A DNA stretch of 64,000 nucleotides from Acetomicrobium hydrogeniformans. GTDB lineage: Bacteria; Synergistota; Synergistia; Synergistales; JAFGMB01. The stretch lies in NCBI GenBank assembly GCA_016841745.1, contig JAENYO010000001.1, positions 460,407 to 524,406 on the forward strand, written 5' to 3'. The notes below the pieces were generated by a model. That model searched no databases. It was not told the DNA's origin and was given only the letters and a program-made list of their open reading frames with translations. This document shows, one piece after another, positions 1-8,627 of the stretch (within the stretch, counting starts at the first letter, position 1; each line of letters opens with the position of its first letter). A program made the position numbers and the translations under genes.

Positions 1-715
1 GCTCTTCTGCCTTGCGTCTTTCTACCTCTAACTGTACAACGTTGACATCTTCCTTAGACAGTGGGATCAGAAGCAGTTGGCCCTCCCTTAGCATATCGGG
101 ATTGTTAAGACCGTTAGCGTCAACGATATTCTGAGGTCTAAGAGCATGTTTTCTGGAAATATCTGTAAGGTTATCACCAGGTTTTACAACGTGTTCCACC
201 CATTGGGGAGTTTTTTCCTCCAGAGTAACTTCAACAGCGTCAACGGGATCAGAGAGATCTTCATCAGGCTGATCCTGAACAACCACATCAACGCTCATTT
301 CTTCAAGAACGACATCCGTTTTTTCTATTTCACCTGAATCCACCTTGGGATCATCGGGATCGCTGTTCCCATTTTCTTCCTGTGGTAGAAGTTCCTTCAG
401 GATAATTCCTTCACTGGCAAAGGAGGCATCTGCTGGAAGGGGACCTATTCCGAGGATCTCTTCCCCGGTAGTATCTGTAATATTCTCAGCATCATAAAGA
501 TAAGCTTTCTCCATCTCTATAACGATAAATCCTGTAGGGAGTTTTTCATCTGGTGCCGGATCCAGGCTGACCGGTCCCTGCCAGCTTGTTCCTGTAGCTC
601 TGTTGGTACAACAGATGGAGAGAAAAAGGGTGGCGCTGAGCATTAATATAATTGCAACCATAAACCCTGTCCGGCCCTTGATCCGACCAAAAAGACGACC
701 TGGAGAGATTTTCAA
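1..715 (-). CDS. LysM-domain membrane-anchored protein (3' end outside window)
   Basis: This gene is open at the left window edge; 238 codons are visible. I chose a TTG start at 715 because an AGGAGGT ribosome site lies a few bases upstream. Residues about 17-36 form one hydrophobic segment followed by Cys-Cys, so the protein is membrane-anchored or a signal-bearing envelope protein. An acidic, Pro/Glu-rich linker follows. A LysM domain starts near residue 175 with the typical VVKPGDNL opening and an NIVDANGLNNPDMLREGQ core, which in this family binds peptidoglycan glycan. A downstream catalytic domain, such as an M23 peptidase, would be common for this layout but lies outside the window, so the enzymatic role is unknown. 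The next gene on this strand upstream is rho. Confidence 0.75.
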   Translation of the reverse strand, partial: MKISPGRLFGRIKGRTGFMVAIILMLSATLFLSICCTNRATGTSWQGPVSLDPAPDEKLPTGFIVIEMEKAYLYDAENITDTTGEEILGIGPLPADASFASEGIILKELLPQEENGNSDPDDPKVDSGEIEKTDVVLEEMSVDVVVQDQPDEDLSDPVDAVEVTLEEKTPQWVEHVVKPGDNLTDISRKHALRPQNIVDANGLNNPDMLREGQLLLIPLSKEDVNVVQLEVERRKAEE

Positions 716-802
716 ATCCCTACCTCCTGACTACGTATGCAGAAATATATTACTCTCGAATGACCCTAGACATTATAACTGAAAATTCCTGTATAAAAAA
801 TA

Positions 803-2191
803 CTAAGATTTCTTGATTGTCTTTAAAAATTCACTATTCGTTTTTGCCTGTTTAAGTTTATCGATGATAAGGTTCAGTGCCCCTGCCTCATCAACATTTA
901 CAATGCGCCTCCGAAGAAGCCACATCCTTTCCAGTTCATCTTCAGAAAAAAGCAGCTCTTCTCTCCTCGTTCCGGACTTGATTATATCGAGAGCCGGGAA
1001 GATCCTCTGCTCAGACAGTTTACGTGAAAGGTGGAGTTCCATGTTACCAGTTCCTTTGAACTCCTCATAGATAACATCGTCCATCCTGCTTCCAGTGTCT
1101 ACAAGAGCCGTACCAACTATGGTCAGACTGCCTCCCTCCTCTATATTTCTGGCAGCTCCGAAAAATCTTTTGGGGAAATAGAGGGCAGCAGGATCCATGC
1201 CTCCTGAAAGAGTCCTTCCAGAAGGGGGCACCACAAGATTGGAGGCCCGCGCCAGACGGGTTATGGAATCCAGAAGCAGAACTACATCCTTTCCGACTTC
1301 CACAAGTCTCTTGGCTTTTTCCAGGGCTAAATTAGCAACTCTCAGATGTTCTTCAGCTGGCCTGTCGAAGGTAGAAGCTATAATCTCTCCGTCTACAGAC
1401 CTCGACATGTCAGTTACTTCTTCGGGTCTCTCATCTATGAGCAGAACCATAAGGATTATATCTGAATGATTGGTTGTCACTCCGTGAGCAATATTTTTAA
1501 GAAGGGTCGTCTTTCCAGCTTTGGGAGGAGACACGATAAGGGCTCTCTGTCCTTTGCCTATAGGTGAGAACAGGTCAACCAAACGGGTAGATATTTCTTT
1601 GGGGGATGTTTCCAGAGTAAGCCTTTCATCAGGAAATATAGGTGTGAGCTGGCCAAAATGAGGTCTTCTTCTTGCCGCTTCGGGGTCGGAGAAATTTACC
1701 ATTTCAACCCTGAGAAGAGCCTCGTAGTGTTCCTGTTCCTTGGGCTGACGTATAAGGCCCCAGACCACATCGCCGTTTCTCAGACCAAAACGCCTTATCT
1801 GGGAGGCCGATACGTAGATATCGTTATCGCTGGGGAGAAGACCTTCTGGGCGGAGGAAACCGTAACCTTCGTTCAATATTTCAAGAGTGCCACCACCAAA
1901 GCGATATTTCATATTCTCTGCCTGCTTCTTCAACATGGCGAGGATAAGGTTGTCTTTTCTCAGAGAGGTTATCCCGTTAACACCAAGCTCTTTTGCTATT
2001 TTCTTCAAATCACTTATAGTGAGAGCAGACAACCTGGTGAAGGAGTATCTTGGTTTTGGAACCGATTTCACTTCTCCGTTGGGTGAGATGTTCCCTTCAG
2101 ATCCATTTGACCCGGTGCTGCTGTTTTTTCCCTGTGTAATTTCTTTTTCGCTGTTAGTATCTATTTTCGTATCCACTTGTTTATCTCCCAT
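803..2191 (-). CDS. rho: Transcription termination factor Rho
   Basis: RNA-dependent ATPase helicase that terminates transcription. From the ATG at 2191 the protein is 462 aa. It has a Ser/Asn/Gly-rich tail (1-45), a Rho N-terminal domain (about 54-90), a cold-shock-like RNA-binding domain (about 95-165) and the RecA-type ATPase with Walker [10 protein letters not shown] (221-229). The later motifs [10 protein letters not shown] and [12 protein letters not shown] are also present. The open frame extends upstream into the aldolase gene, but the ATG at 2191 gives normal family length and overlaps the aldolase stop by 11 bp, implying translational coupling. A weak GGGAAGGG lies about 14 nt upstream of the start. 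The polar N-terminal tail is longer than in E. coli Rho; such insertions are common outside Proteobacteria. Confidence 0.96.
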   Translation of the reverse strand: MGDKQVDTKIDTNSEKEITQGKNSSTGSNGSEGNISPNGEVKSVPKPRYSFTRLSALTISDLKKIAKELGVNGITSLRKDNLILAMLKKQAENMKYRFGGGTLEILNEGYGFLRPEGLLPSDNDIYVSASQIRRFGLRNGDVVWGLIRQPKEQEHYEALLRVEMVNFSDPEAARRRPHFGQLTPIFPDERLTLETSPKEISTRLVDLFSPIGKGQRALIVSPPKAGKTTLLKNIAHGVTTNHSDIILMVLLIDERPEEVTDMSRSVDGEIIASTFDRPAEEHLRVANLALEKAKRLVEVGKDVVLLLDSITRLARASNLVVPPSGRTLSGGMDPAALYFPKRFFGAARNIEEGGSLTIVGTALVDTGSRMDDVIYEEFKGTGNMELHLSRKLSEQRIFPALDIIKSGTRREELLFSEDELERMWLLRRRIVNVDEAGALNLIIDKLKQAKTNSEFLKTIKKS

Positions 2192-2840
2192 GATTTTTAT
2201 TGTACCCTTCCCAGTCGGCAAGGAATTTCTCAATTCCCTTATCTGTGAGGGGATGATGAAAAAGCTGTTTTAACACCTTGAACGGAACTGTTGCGACATC
2301 TGCTCCGGCAAGAGCACACTGAACTACGTGAGCAGGATGGCGAATACTTGCAGCGAGAACCTTCGTCCCAATATCCTGCATGCTGAATACCTGGGCAATA
2401 TCACCAACCACACCCACACCATCTTCCCCGATATCATCCAGACGACCGACAAAGGGGCTAACATAGGCAGCCCCCGCAGCTGCAGCAAGAAGGGCCTGCT
2501 GGGGGGTGAATATAAGGGTAACATTAACGGCAACACCCTCAGATGAAAGGACCTTGACAGCACCCATACCTGCAGGGGTCATGGGTATTTTTATTACCAC
2601 ATTGGGTGAAATGGGAACCAGGGATCGGGCCTCCTCAATCATAGGACCCGTTTCCATTGAAAGGACTTCCACGCTTACAGGACCATCAACAATCTCCGTT
2701 ACAGCTCTGATATGGGAACCAAAGTCAACCTTCCCCTCTCTGGCGACAAGGGAAGGATTGGTAGTGACACCCGAAACAACTCCCCAAGATGCTGCCTCTC
2801 TTAGCTCATCCAGATTAGCAGTATCGAGAAAAAAGATCAT
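2181..2840 (-). CDS. fsa: Fructose-6-phosphate aldolase / transaldolase-like protein
   Basis: A 219-aa single-domain TIM-barrel enzyme of the small transaldolase (FSA/TalC/MipB) family. The start [11 protein letters not shown] and the [11 protein letters not shown] block are diagnostic, and VVIKIPMT carries the Schiff-base lysine (K84). Members either cleave fructose 6-phosphate or act as true transaldolases; the sequence alone does not tell me which. The length is typical for the short family (about 215-220 aa) and much shorter than E. coli TalB. It lies 2 bp after the preceding gene and overlaps rho by 11 bp, so the three are probably co-transcribed. pfkA nearby (4.9-5.9 kb) fits a central carbon role, including pentose supply for heptose and Kdo made by genes in this window. 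Confidence 0.9.
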   Translation of the reverse strand: MIFFLDTANLDELREAASWGVVSGVTTNPSLVAREGKVDFGSHIRAVTEIVDGPVSVEVLSMETGPMIEEARSLVPISPNVVIKIPMTPAGMGAVKVLSSEGVAVNVTLIFTPQQALLAAAAGAAYVSPFVGRLDDIGEDGVGVVGDIAQVFSMQDIGTKVLAASIRHPAHVVQCALAGADVATVPFKVLKQLFHHPLTDKGIEKFLADWEGYNKNHGR

Positions 2841-2842
2841 AC

Positions 2843-3325
2843 CTATCCCTTCTTCCTTTTTCTTTCATTTAAGTCAAAGCAGGAAACATAATTTTTCACT
2901 ACAGCAAAAACCATTCTATCGGTTTCTTTGCCATCAAGATCAAGTACCACATGATAGTTTCCAACGGGAAGGGGGGAACCATCTTCCCTCAGCAGACAGA
3001 GAGTTTTTCTCCCTTTAACTGAAGATAGATCAACTCTCTCAGTAAATACCAGTTTTTCATTGAAATACCACTTGATGGAAATTTCACAGTTCTGTGAAGC
3101 CATATCATATTCAAACCACAGGCAGAGCTGACGAGTTCCATAGGTAAACCTGCTCGCAGCACCAACAGGCAGGAATTCCTCATCAACTTCATCACATATA
3201 ACTGTTCTGACGAGTCGAAAGGTGTTTTTTTTATCACAATGCCTGATGGTCCAGACAGACAAAACCGTAAGAAGTATTAATCCTGAGGAAACAAGCAGGA
3301 GGAAAGACCTTCCATTCTTGGACAT
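2843..3325 (-). CDS. Membrane-anchored protein of unknown function
   Basis: I do not recognise a family. I chose the ATG at 3325 (160 aa) rather than the longer frame to 3424, because translation from here puts a signal-anchor at the N-terminus: basic MSKNGR followed by a hydrophobic stretch at about 6-24. The rest is predicted extracytoplasmic and beta-rich, with several cysteines. It ends in a basic KRKKG tail. The pattern of alternating hydrophobic residues and a [11 protein letters not shown] segment resembles small Ig-like or beta-sandwich domains, but that is only an impression. It is immediately upstream of the aldolase and rho. Divergent transcription of the ECF gene starts about 200 bp away. 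Confidence 0.6.
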   Translation of the reverse strand: MSKNGRSFLLLVSSGLILLTVLSVWTIRHCDKKNTFRLVRTVICDEVDEEFLPVGAASRFTYGTRQLCLWFEYDMASQNCEISIKWYFNEKLVFTERVDLSSVKGRKTLCLLREDGSPLPVGNYHVVLDLDGKETDRMVFAVVKNYVSCFDLNERKRKKG

Positions 3326-3523
3326 TATACCTATCGCTCCCTGAAAAAGACAAGTACACAAGCTGACGTTCCGTGAAATACGACCAAATTTACATGCAGG
3401 GGAACCATTTCTGGATATTAACATTAATCCAGAAGAAGGATAGGATAGATCTGCAATTTACAACTTATGATACATAATATCATAAAAATGCGTTGAGATA
3501 ACATCAAAGGAGAGAGATATTTC

Positions 3524-4039
3524 GTGAACAAAGAACTTTCTGCGAAAAACATAGCCCTTGGCGCCCTATTATCCGCTTCCGTAACTGTAGCTACGATGTT
3601 GAGTATGCCTGTTCCTGGTTTCAGGCTTTATTTCAACCTGGGAGAAGGCATAATCTATACCATCGCCCTTACCCTTGGTCCAGGTTTTGGCGGCATATGT
3701 GGAGGACTGGGAGCCGGACTTGGAGATATCATCCTTGGATACCCTTTATGGGCTCCATTTACACTAATTATAAAAGGCTTTGAGGGGTATGTCGTCGGGA
3801 AACTAAGGAACAGGGGACACAAAAAAGCAATGCTGGCAGGTGCCATTGTAATGATGTGCGGATATTCTACAATAGCAGGAGTCCTTTATGGCTGGAAAGC
3901 TGCTCCGGTGGAACTTGTCACAGATATAATACAGACAGGTATGGGAGCAGCCCTCGCCCTGGTGCTTGTCCCTCTTTTGAGGAAAAGGATAAACCCTTTC
4001 ATTGCTAACCAGAAGGGAAAAGGATCGGATAAGGTATAG
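3524..4039 (+). CDS. ECF transporter S component (substrate-binding membrane protein)
   Basis: A 171-aa hydrophobic protein with about five or six membrane segments, starting at GTG 3524 behind an AAGGAGAG ribosome site. The N-terminal region (IALGALLSASVTVATML, then a FNLGEGIIY segment and a glycine-rich GGICGGLGAGLGDIILGYP) is typical of the vitamin/riboflavin-like S components of energy-coupling-factor transporters. In this family such proteins bind the vitamin and dock onto a shared EcfA-EcfT module. No EcfA or EcfT gene lies in the window, so this would be a group II (shared-module) type. The substrate cannot be told from sequence. This is one of only two plus-strand protein genes here, and it converges on the DUF4392 gene with only 12 bp between the two stops. 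Confidence 0.8.
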   Translation: MNKELSAKNIALGALLSASVTVATMLSMPVPGFRLYFNLGEGIIYTIALTLGPGFGGICGGLGAGLGDIILGYPLWAPFTLIIKGFEGYVVGKLRNRGHKKAMLAGAIVMMCGYSTIAGVLYGWKAAPVELVTDIIQTGMGAALALVLVPLLRKRINPFIANQKGKGSDKV

Positions 4040-4051
4040 TAAATAAAGGCC

Positions 4052-4900
4052 TTATTTTGAGACAAAATCCTTGTAGACATTTTTCAGTGAAGAGAGTATT
4101 TCTTTTTCATACTCAAAGGGAAAACCATCTACAGAGAGAGAGGCAAGTTTCGTGACACCGTCCACTGCTCCGCATTTTATAAGGGATCTGAGCATCAACT
4201 CCTCCTCTTCCAGGGAATGTCCCAGCCACATGGATTCACTGATGGAAAGAAGAGCTGCAAGAGCATAGGCTCCCCAGTTTGAGACATCAACGGGAAGAGC
4301 TATATCAGCTTCAGTAACACTGACACAGTTCGCAAAATCCGGGATCAGTTCTACTATTTTATCTTTCAGGGAACCAAGACCTGCCTCGTTTCCACCATCC
4401 CCTATGGCAATAGCCGAAAACTTTCCCTTTTCAGGTGAAAGAAGTATTTCGTCAAGGGGAAGGGTATATTCGGTGATATCCCTGCATCTCATGTTGTAGT
4501 AACGACCATCACCTGCCCGCCCCAGTCTTTCGATGAAAATTACCATGTCTGGAAACCATTCTGATATCCCTGCAGAAGTTGTTACACTTGTAACCAGCGG
4601 CCCTTTTACAGAGTCAGAACATAGGGAAACAGCCTCATAACATAATGGATCTGTAAATATAGTACATTCTCTGCCTGATCTCAGGATAGCCCTTCCCAGT
4701 ATAGCGGCACCGGGAGGCCCATCTGTTTCAGGGCTATTTGTATCCGGGACCATAAAGCCGGTAACAATTGCAACCCTTCTGGAAAGTTTCAGTTTTTCTA
4801 CTGCCTTTCCCCAGAAGGATGGCCGGTTCAACATTGAGACTACCCGTCCGGCCCTGTCGCAGGAGACGAGTTCGGATATCCGTGAAAAAGCACTTCTCAC
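4052..4900 (-). CDS. DUF4392 protein, D-glutamate cyclase-like
   Basis: The open frame reaches 5002, but I place the start at GTG 4900. It overlaps the pfkA stop as GTGA, and a GAGGAT ribosome site sits 9 nt upstream; this gives 282 aa. The segment TGFMVPDTNSPETDGPPGA followed by AILGRAILRSG is characteristic of the DUF4392 family, whose members include the C-terminal domain of mitochondrial D-glutamate cyclase. A second conserved block, AIAIGDGGNEAGLG, follows. The likely reaction is conversion of D-glutamate to 5-oxo-D-proline or a related step, inferred from the family only. Tight coupling to phosphofructokinase has no obvious metabolic reason. Confidence 0.75.
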   Translation of the reverse strand: MRSAFSRISELVSCDRAGRVVSMLNRPSFWGKAVEKLKLSRRVAIVTGFMVPDTNSPETDGPPGAAILGRAILRSGRECTIFTDPLCYEAVSLCSDSVKGPLVTSVTTSAGISEWFPDMVIFIERLGRAGDGRYYNMRCRDITEYTLPLDEILLSPEKGKFSAIAIGDGGNEAGLGSLKDKIVELIPDFANCVSVTEADIALPVDVSNWGAYALAALLSISESMWLGHSLEEEELMLRSLIKCGAVDGVTKLASLSVDGFPFEYEKEILSSLKNVYKDFVSK

Positions 4901-5856
4901 ACGTTCATTATCCTCATCAGTTCCAGGAGATCGAAATTCAGCTGTTTCTTCTGTTCCCAGGCAAGAGCGAGGGGATTTATCATCATATTGTGGTCTACAC
5001 AACCTATCATCACTCCTTCATGCCCATCAAGAAGCATCTCAACCGAGTAAGACCCCATACGGGTTGCAAGGTTGGTATCATAACAGGTAGGGCTACCTCC
5101 CCTTAGAAGATAACCAAGGACAGTGAACCGGGCAGTATAACCTGCAGTATCTTCCAGCCTGGCCTTCAGCTCATGTGCTCCCATAACACCTTCCGCAAGG
5201 ATGATGAAAAAATGGTCTTTTTTCCTGTCCCAGGCTCTGTGGATCTGGTCACAGATCATACATTCATCGAACTGCGTTTCCGGAAGAACCACACATTCAG
5301 CTCCGCTGGCCAACGCTACTTCAAGGGCCAGGAACCCCGATTCCCTACCCATGACCTCAACAATAAAAAGACGGTCATGGCTGCTTGCAGTATCCCTCAG
5401 TTTACGGATAGAGTCCAGGGCTGTGTTAAGGGCACTGTCATAGCCTATGGTCTCATCAGTACCGGCAATATCGTTATCTATGGTACCGGGAATACCAACA
5501 ACGGGAAATCCTGTTTCCGCAAGCTTCAGGGCACCGCGATAGGAACCATCCCCACCAATTACCACAAGACCATCCACAGAACCGGATCTTAATTGGTTGA
5601 GAGCGGCGTCACGACCCTCAAGGGTCTTGAATCTTTCGCTCCTGGCAGTGTAGAGGATAGTACCTCCTCTGTGGATTACCCCGGCAACGGATCTGGAGTC
5701 CAGCGGAATAAAGTCTCCCTCCATGAGTCCCTGGTAACCGTGGCGTACTCCCAGTACTTCAAGACCATGGTAAAGACCCGTTCTGACAACAGATCTGATA
5801 GCAGCGTTCATGCCGGGAGCATCTCCACCGCTTGTAAGAACTGCAATTCGTTTCAT
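4897..5856 (-). CDS. pfkA: 6-phosphofructokinase
   Basis: Phosphorylates fructose 6-phosphate to the 1,6-bisphosphate, the committed step of glycolysis. The protein has 319 aa, matching bacterial PfkA. Visible motifs are LTSGGDAPGMN at the N-terminus, GGDGS at 101-105 (glycine after the second Asp, as in ATP-dependent enzymes rather than PPi-dependent ones), GTIDND at 124-129 with the catalytic Asp127, and MGRESG at about 169. A GGGGGA ribosome site precedes the ATG by 8 nt. It is followed with a 4-bp overlap by the DUF4392 gene. A hairpin terminator separates it from the coiled-coil protein gene upstream, so it should have its own promoter in the short 5857-5937 gap; I could not identify one. 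Confidence 0.96.
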   Translation of the reverse strand: MKRIAVLTSGGDAPGMNAAIRSVVRTGLYHGLEVLGVRHGYQGLMEGDFIPLDSRSVAGVIHRGGTILYTARSERFKTLEGRDAALNQLRSGSVDGLVVIGGDGSYRGALKLAETGFPVVGIPGTIDNDIAGTDETIGYDSALNTALDSIRKLRDTASSHDRLFIVEVMGRESGFLALEVALASGAECVVLPETQFDECMICDQIHRAWDRKKDHFFIILAEGVMGAHELKARLEDTAGYTARFTVLGYLLRGGSPTCYDTNLATRMGSYSVEMLLDGHEGVMIGCVDHNMMINPLALAWEQKKQLNFDLLELMRIMNV

Positions 5857-5888
5857 TGTTCAAGTCCCCCTTCGGACTCAAGGTGACT

Positions 5889-5916
5889 AAAAAAGGGCGA
5901 CAACCAATGCCGCCCT
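5889..5916 (-). terminator. Rho-independent terminator after the secreted coiled-coil gene
   Basis: Read on the minus strand, AGGGCG, an 11-nt loop and CGCCCT are followed directly by a run of T. The stem arms are at 5894-5899 and 5911-5916. It closes the 5938-6693 gene. Confidence 0.75.
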
Positions 5917-5937
5917 GATTTTCAGGAACTAAAGGAA

Positions 5938-6693
5938 CTACTCTTTTCTCAGTTCTTCTATTCTCAGGTTAATTTTGTCAAGCTCAGCCTGAATCTCGGC
6001 AAGCTGTGCTTCAAGGACAGATTTCTCACCACTCAGCTTTTCTATTCGTTTGATAAGACGGTCCATCTCAAGCTGGGCAGCAGCCTTACCCTTGAAAAGC
6101 TTCTCAGGGTCATCATTATCTACATCCCATAGAAAATCCACAGTAGCAATTCCATCCATTGTAGAACTTATACCTCCAGAAAGACTTACCTTTACCCGTT
6201 TTGCCTTCTCAAGCAGAGATTTTCCGCTCTTTTCATCGAATCTGGGGAAGTATACCAGACCGTCCCTTTTACCCAGGAGCTTAAAATTGAAACGCTTGTC
6301 ATAATCTACAGGAGTGAACTTTTTATTTCCTATCCAGATCACTATCTGCCTGTCAAAGGGAGCCATGTGCATGGCCGATCCTTTATTATCAAATTCGATA
6401 TGTACAGGTACATACTCATCAAGCTGAAGGCCTTTCAGCAGTTCATACTTGTAATTCTCCGCTTCATCGGCAGTCCAGAGATTTTTTTCAGCTTCGTTCT
6501 GGACAAGAGCTTCAATATACTCACTGGAATAGTATGTAACAGTTATATCAAGTTCACTGCCAAGATCACTTTCAAAATGCCTGGTCTTGGACCAGCGGTT
6601 CAGTATATCTTCTGTACCTGCAAATGCCGATACTGTAAAGATAAGGATCGCAATGGCGGAGATGAGTAATGCTGCAACTTTATTTCTCTTCAT
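5938..6693 (-). CDS. Secreted protein of unknown function with C-terminal coiled coil
   Basis: A 251-aa protein with a clear Sec signal peptide: basic MKRNK, a hydrophobic core, and cleavage after VSAFA at about residue 25. The mature part (about 26-200) is mixed alpha/beta and unfamiliar to me; it includes an IVIWIGNKKFTPVDYDKRF segment. From about residue 205 to the end it is a heptad-rich charged coiled coil. An AGGAGG ribosome site stands 9 nt before the ATG. It is a single-gene unit flanked by terminators on both sides, and a TATAAT-like hexamer at 6738-6743 may belong to its promoter. Periplasmic or envelope-associated placement is inferred from the signal peptide and the neighbouring porin gene. 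Confidence 0.7.
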   Translation of the reverse strand: MKRNKVAALLISAIAILIFTVSAFAGTEDILNRWSKTRHFESDLGSELDITVTYYSSEYIEALVQNEAEKNLWTADEAENYKYELLKGLQLDEYVPVHIEFDNKGSAMHMAPFDRQIVIWIGNKKFTPVDYDKRFNFKLLGKRDGLVYFPRFDEKSGKSLLEKAKRVKVSLSGGISSTMDGIATVDFLWDVDNDDPEKLFKGKAAAQLEMDRLIKRIEKLSGEKSVLEAQLAEIQAELDKINLRIEELRKE

Positions 6694-6761
6694 TTAGATG
6701 AGCCTCCTGATATTCTTTTTATAAGACACTGGCATGAATTATACATCAGGATGGGACAAAT

Positions 6762-6798
6762 AAAAAAGGGGCGGAGGGATAAATCCCTCCGCCCCTTT
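6762..6798 (-). terminator. Strong terminator of the SLH porin gene
   Basis: A perfect 16-bp inverted repeat (arms 6765-6780 and 6783-6798, core GGGGCGGAGGGAT) is followed on the minus strand by a T run. It is the strongest hairpin I see in the window, as expected behind a very highly expressed gene. Confidence 0.92.
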
Positions 6799-6829
6799 GG
6801 TAGGTGCGTTAAATATTGTTCAGCTTAAA

Positions 6830-8260
6830 CTAGAACTTAACGTGAGTACGAAGTCTGATGAGGCTGTCGTCATCAAGAGTGCCAGCCCATGCATCGCCGT
6901 AGTCAACATCGTCGTAAACAAGCTCGAAGCTGAGATTGGGAGTATAGTAATATTTTACTCCGAAGGTAAGGTTCTGGACATCATAGTCGCCGCCGCCAAC
7001 TGGATCAGCAGAGGAATCGACATAGCGCTGGAAGGTGCTCCAGTTGTCGTTCCATTTCTGGTTCAGCTTCACGAAAAGAATGTCGGTCTCTTTGTCCTGC
7101 TGTCCCCTGCCAAGGCCGGGAGTGGTAACTGCGCCATAATTGTCAAAAGGTCCACTACCATCAGTATCACAGCCATTGAAATCGAAGAGGAAGAAAGAAT
7201 CGTCAGCATTGGCATATTCAATCCAGACACTGGTGAAACCGAAAGCGTTCTGACTTACGTCAAGAATAGCTCTCCAAGCACTGGGACCATCGTCAACACC
7301 AGCTGCTACGGTGTCAATGTCTTCCATGTAGTAAACACCCTTGAAGGCGATATCATCGGTGAAGTTGAAGCCGAAGTTAACGTTGTAAACTTCGCCACCA
7401 TCGTCGGTGAAGTCATAGTCGAACATAAGAGCGCCAAGACCGATACGGAAATTCTCGGCTACGTTGAAGTTTACGTCAAGGCCGTAACGGAAGTACTCAT
7501 CAACAGAAGCACCGTCATTATGAGCAATATAGAAGGAGAAATCACCCATTGAGAAGGGTTTGGTGAAGTAGAAGCCCTGAAGAGCCTGATCGCCGAACCA
7601 TGCATCGTTGTCGTTGTAGAGTCCATTGGCGCCTTCCCAGTCGTAGCACCACAGACCTGCCCACATGGTCATATCCATGGGAAGTGCTACTTCGAGATAG
7701 TAACGGCTGAAGCCGATGTCCTTACCGGTCATACGGCCGATGAACTTGACCTTGTCGTCGATGATCTTGCTCATCCAGATACGATAACGGCTCTGGGTGA
7801 AGTCGGTGTCTCCGCCTAATCCGTAAGCGCCATCAACCTCGTCGCCAAACTTCGCGTCAAGACGGAATTCGCCCCAGAACTTCCATCCGCCGAGGTTCTC
7901 TTCGAGAACTGCTACGCGGCTGTCAAGCTCGTCAACCTGTACGCCGAGGGCATCAAGCTCGTCCTTGAACTCTACGACGAGTTTCTTGAGCATCTCAACA
8001 TCCTGTTTGCTGGCCTTGTTCATGTCAACGACGGCCAGAGCGCGGGCTACGATGGAAGCCATCTCGTAACGGGTCATGGGCTGGTTGCCCTTGAAGGTAC
8101 CATCGGGATAACCGGAAACTACGCCTACTGCGGAAAGCTGGCTGATTGCGTCATAAGCCCAGCTGTTCATGGGAACATCCATGAAAGGATTAGCGGCAAA
8201 TGCCGGAGCGGCAAATGCTACAAGTGCGACTACTGCTACAAGTGCAAGAAATTTCTTCAT
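6830..8260 (-). CDS. SLH-domain outer-membrane porin
   Basis: A 476-aa protein starting at ATG 8260; an upstream in-frame TTG would sit on the ribosome site. It has a signal peptide cleaved after APAFA (about residue 22) and one SLH domain (about 25-78: FMDVPMNSWAYDAI, then GYPDGTF and PMTRYEMA). A coiled coil follows (about 85-122), then a long aromatic and acidic beta-strand region ending in a terminal strand with final Phe. This is the layout of Omp-alpha/OmpM-type proteins, in which the SLH domain and coiled coil tether the outer membrane to the cell wall and the C-terminal barrel forms a channel. Codon use is strongly biased (GCC, GAC, AAC, CTG), unlike neighbouring genes, which fits a major outer-membrane protein. 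It is monocistronic, with its own leader and terminator. Confidence 0.9.
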   Translation of the reverse strand: MKKFLALVAVVALVAFAAPAFAANPFMDVPMNSWAYDAISQLSAVGVVSGYPDGTFKGNQPMTRYEMASIVARALAVVDMNKASKQDVEMLKKLVVEFKDELDALGVQVDELDSRVAVLEENLGGWKFWGEFRLDAKFGDEVDGAYGLGGDTDFTQSRYRIWMSKIIDDKVKFIGRMTGKDIGFSRYYLEVALPMDMTMWAGLWCYDWEGANGLYNDNDAWFGDQALQGFYFTKPFSMGDFSFYIAHNDGASVDEYFRYGLDVNFNVAENFRIGLGALMFDYDFTDDGGEVYNVNFGFNFTDDIAFKGVYYMEDIDTVAAGVDDGPSAWRAILDVSQNAFGFTSVWIEYANADDSFFLFDFNGCDTDGSGPFDNYGAVTTPGLGRGQQDKETDILFVKLNQKWNDNWSTFQRYVDSSADPVGGGDYDVQNLTFGVKYYYTPNLSFELVYDDVDYGDAWAGTLDDDSLIRLRTHVKF

Positions 8261-8627
8261 TATTAAATGCAACCCCCTTGGTTGTCTGTATTTATACGGC
8301 CTTTATCTGCCTGGATCGGGGGTTTTCAAAGTTTCCTCGTTTCCTTTGAAATTCCTTCCCTCTCCTTATGGTGATAACGGTCCGTCTTCAACATCCGCTC
8401 TTCCTTGTTGGCTGGGGGTCGTCGGCACCTCCTTTCCTGCCTTCAGGTCTCTTCACGGATGTATAAAGCAATTTAACCAAGTTAAACTGTCAAGGATCAA
8501 AAACGTATAAACCATGGCTATGTTATCCCGAGAAGGTGCACAATTCAATAGGACTTCAGACCCATTTACACTCTCTACCCCTGATATTACCCGGATTATT
8601 TCTGAGGATGCAGTTTCATATCCCGGC
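8261..8627 (-). promoter_or_regulatory. Upstream leader and promoter region of the porin gene
   Basis: This 367-bp stretch has no convincing gene. On the minus strand it holds a consensus TTGACA (8489-8494) and a TATACA (8460-8465), but the spacing is 22 bp, so the exact promoter is unsettled. Either choice gives an untranslated leader of about 190 nt, purine-rich, with AAGGGGGT about 12 nt before the start. A possible 22-codon leader frame begins at an ATG within it (MLKTDRYHHK...), preceded by GGAAGAG. In another frame the region also continues the damaged 3' end of the gmhB-like gene. Confidence 0.5.

Noticed and set aside
3425..3523. A riboswitch ahead of the ECF S component
   Set aside because: Only about 100 bp, with no FMN, TPP, cobalamin or other motif I can recognise and no terminator-like stem.
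4038..4060. AAATAAAGGCCTTATTT between the convergent ECF S and DUF4392 genes as a two-way terminator
   Set aside because: The palindrome leaves no room for a loop and the paired bases are mostly A-T, so it would not form a useful hairpin.
6797..7552. A 251-codon plus-strand open frame opposite the porin
   Set aside because: The minus-strand porin is certain (signal peptide, SLH, barrel); the antisense frame is a by-product of its biased codon use and has no ribosome site or recognisable family.
8460..8494. TTGACA plus TATACA as a simple porin promoter
   Set aside because: The spacing is 22 bp, too long for a normal sigma-70 promoter; I kept the region only as an unresolved promoter area.
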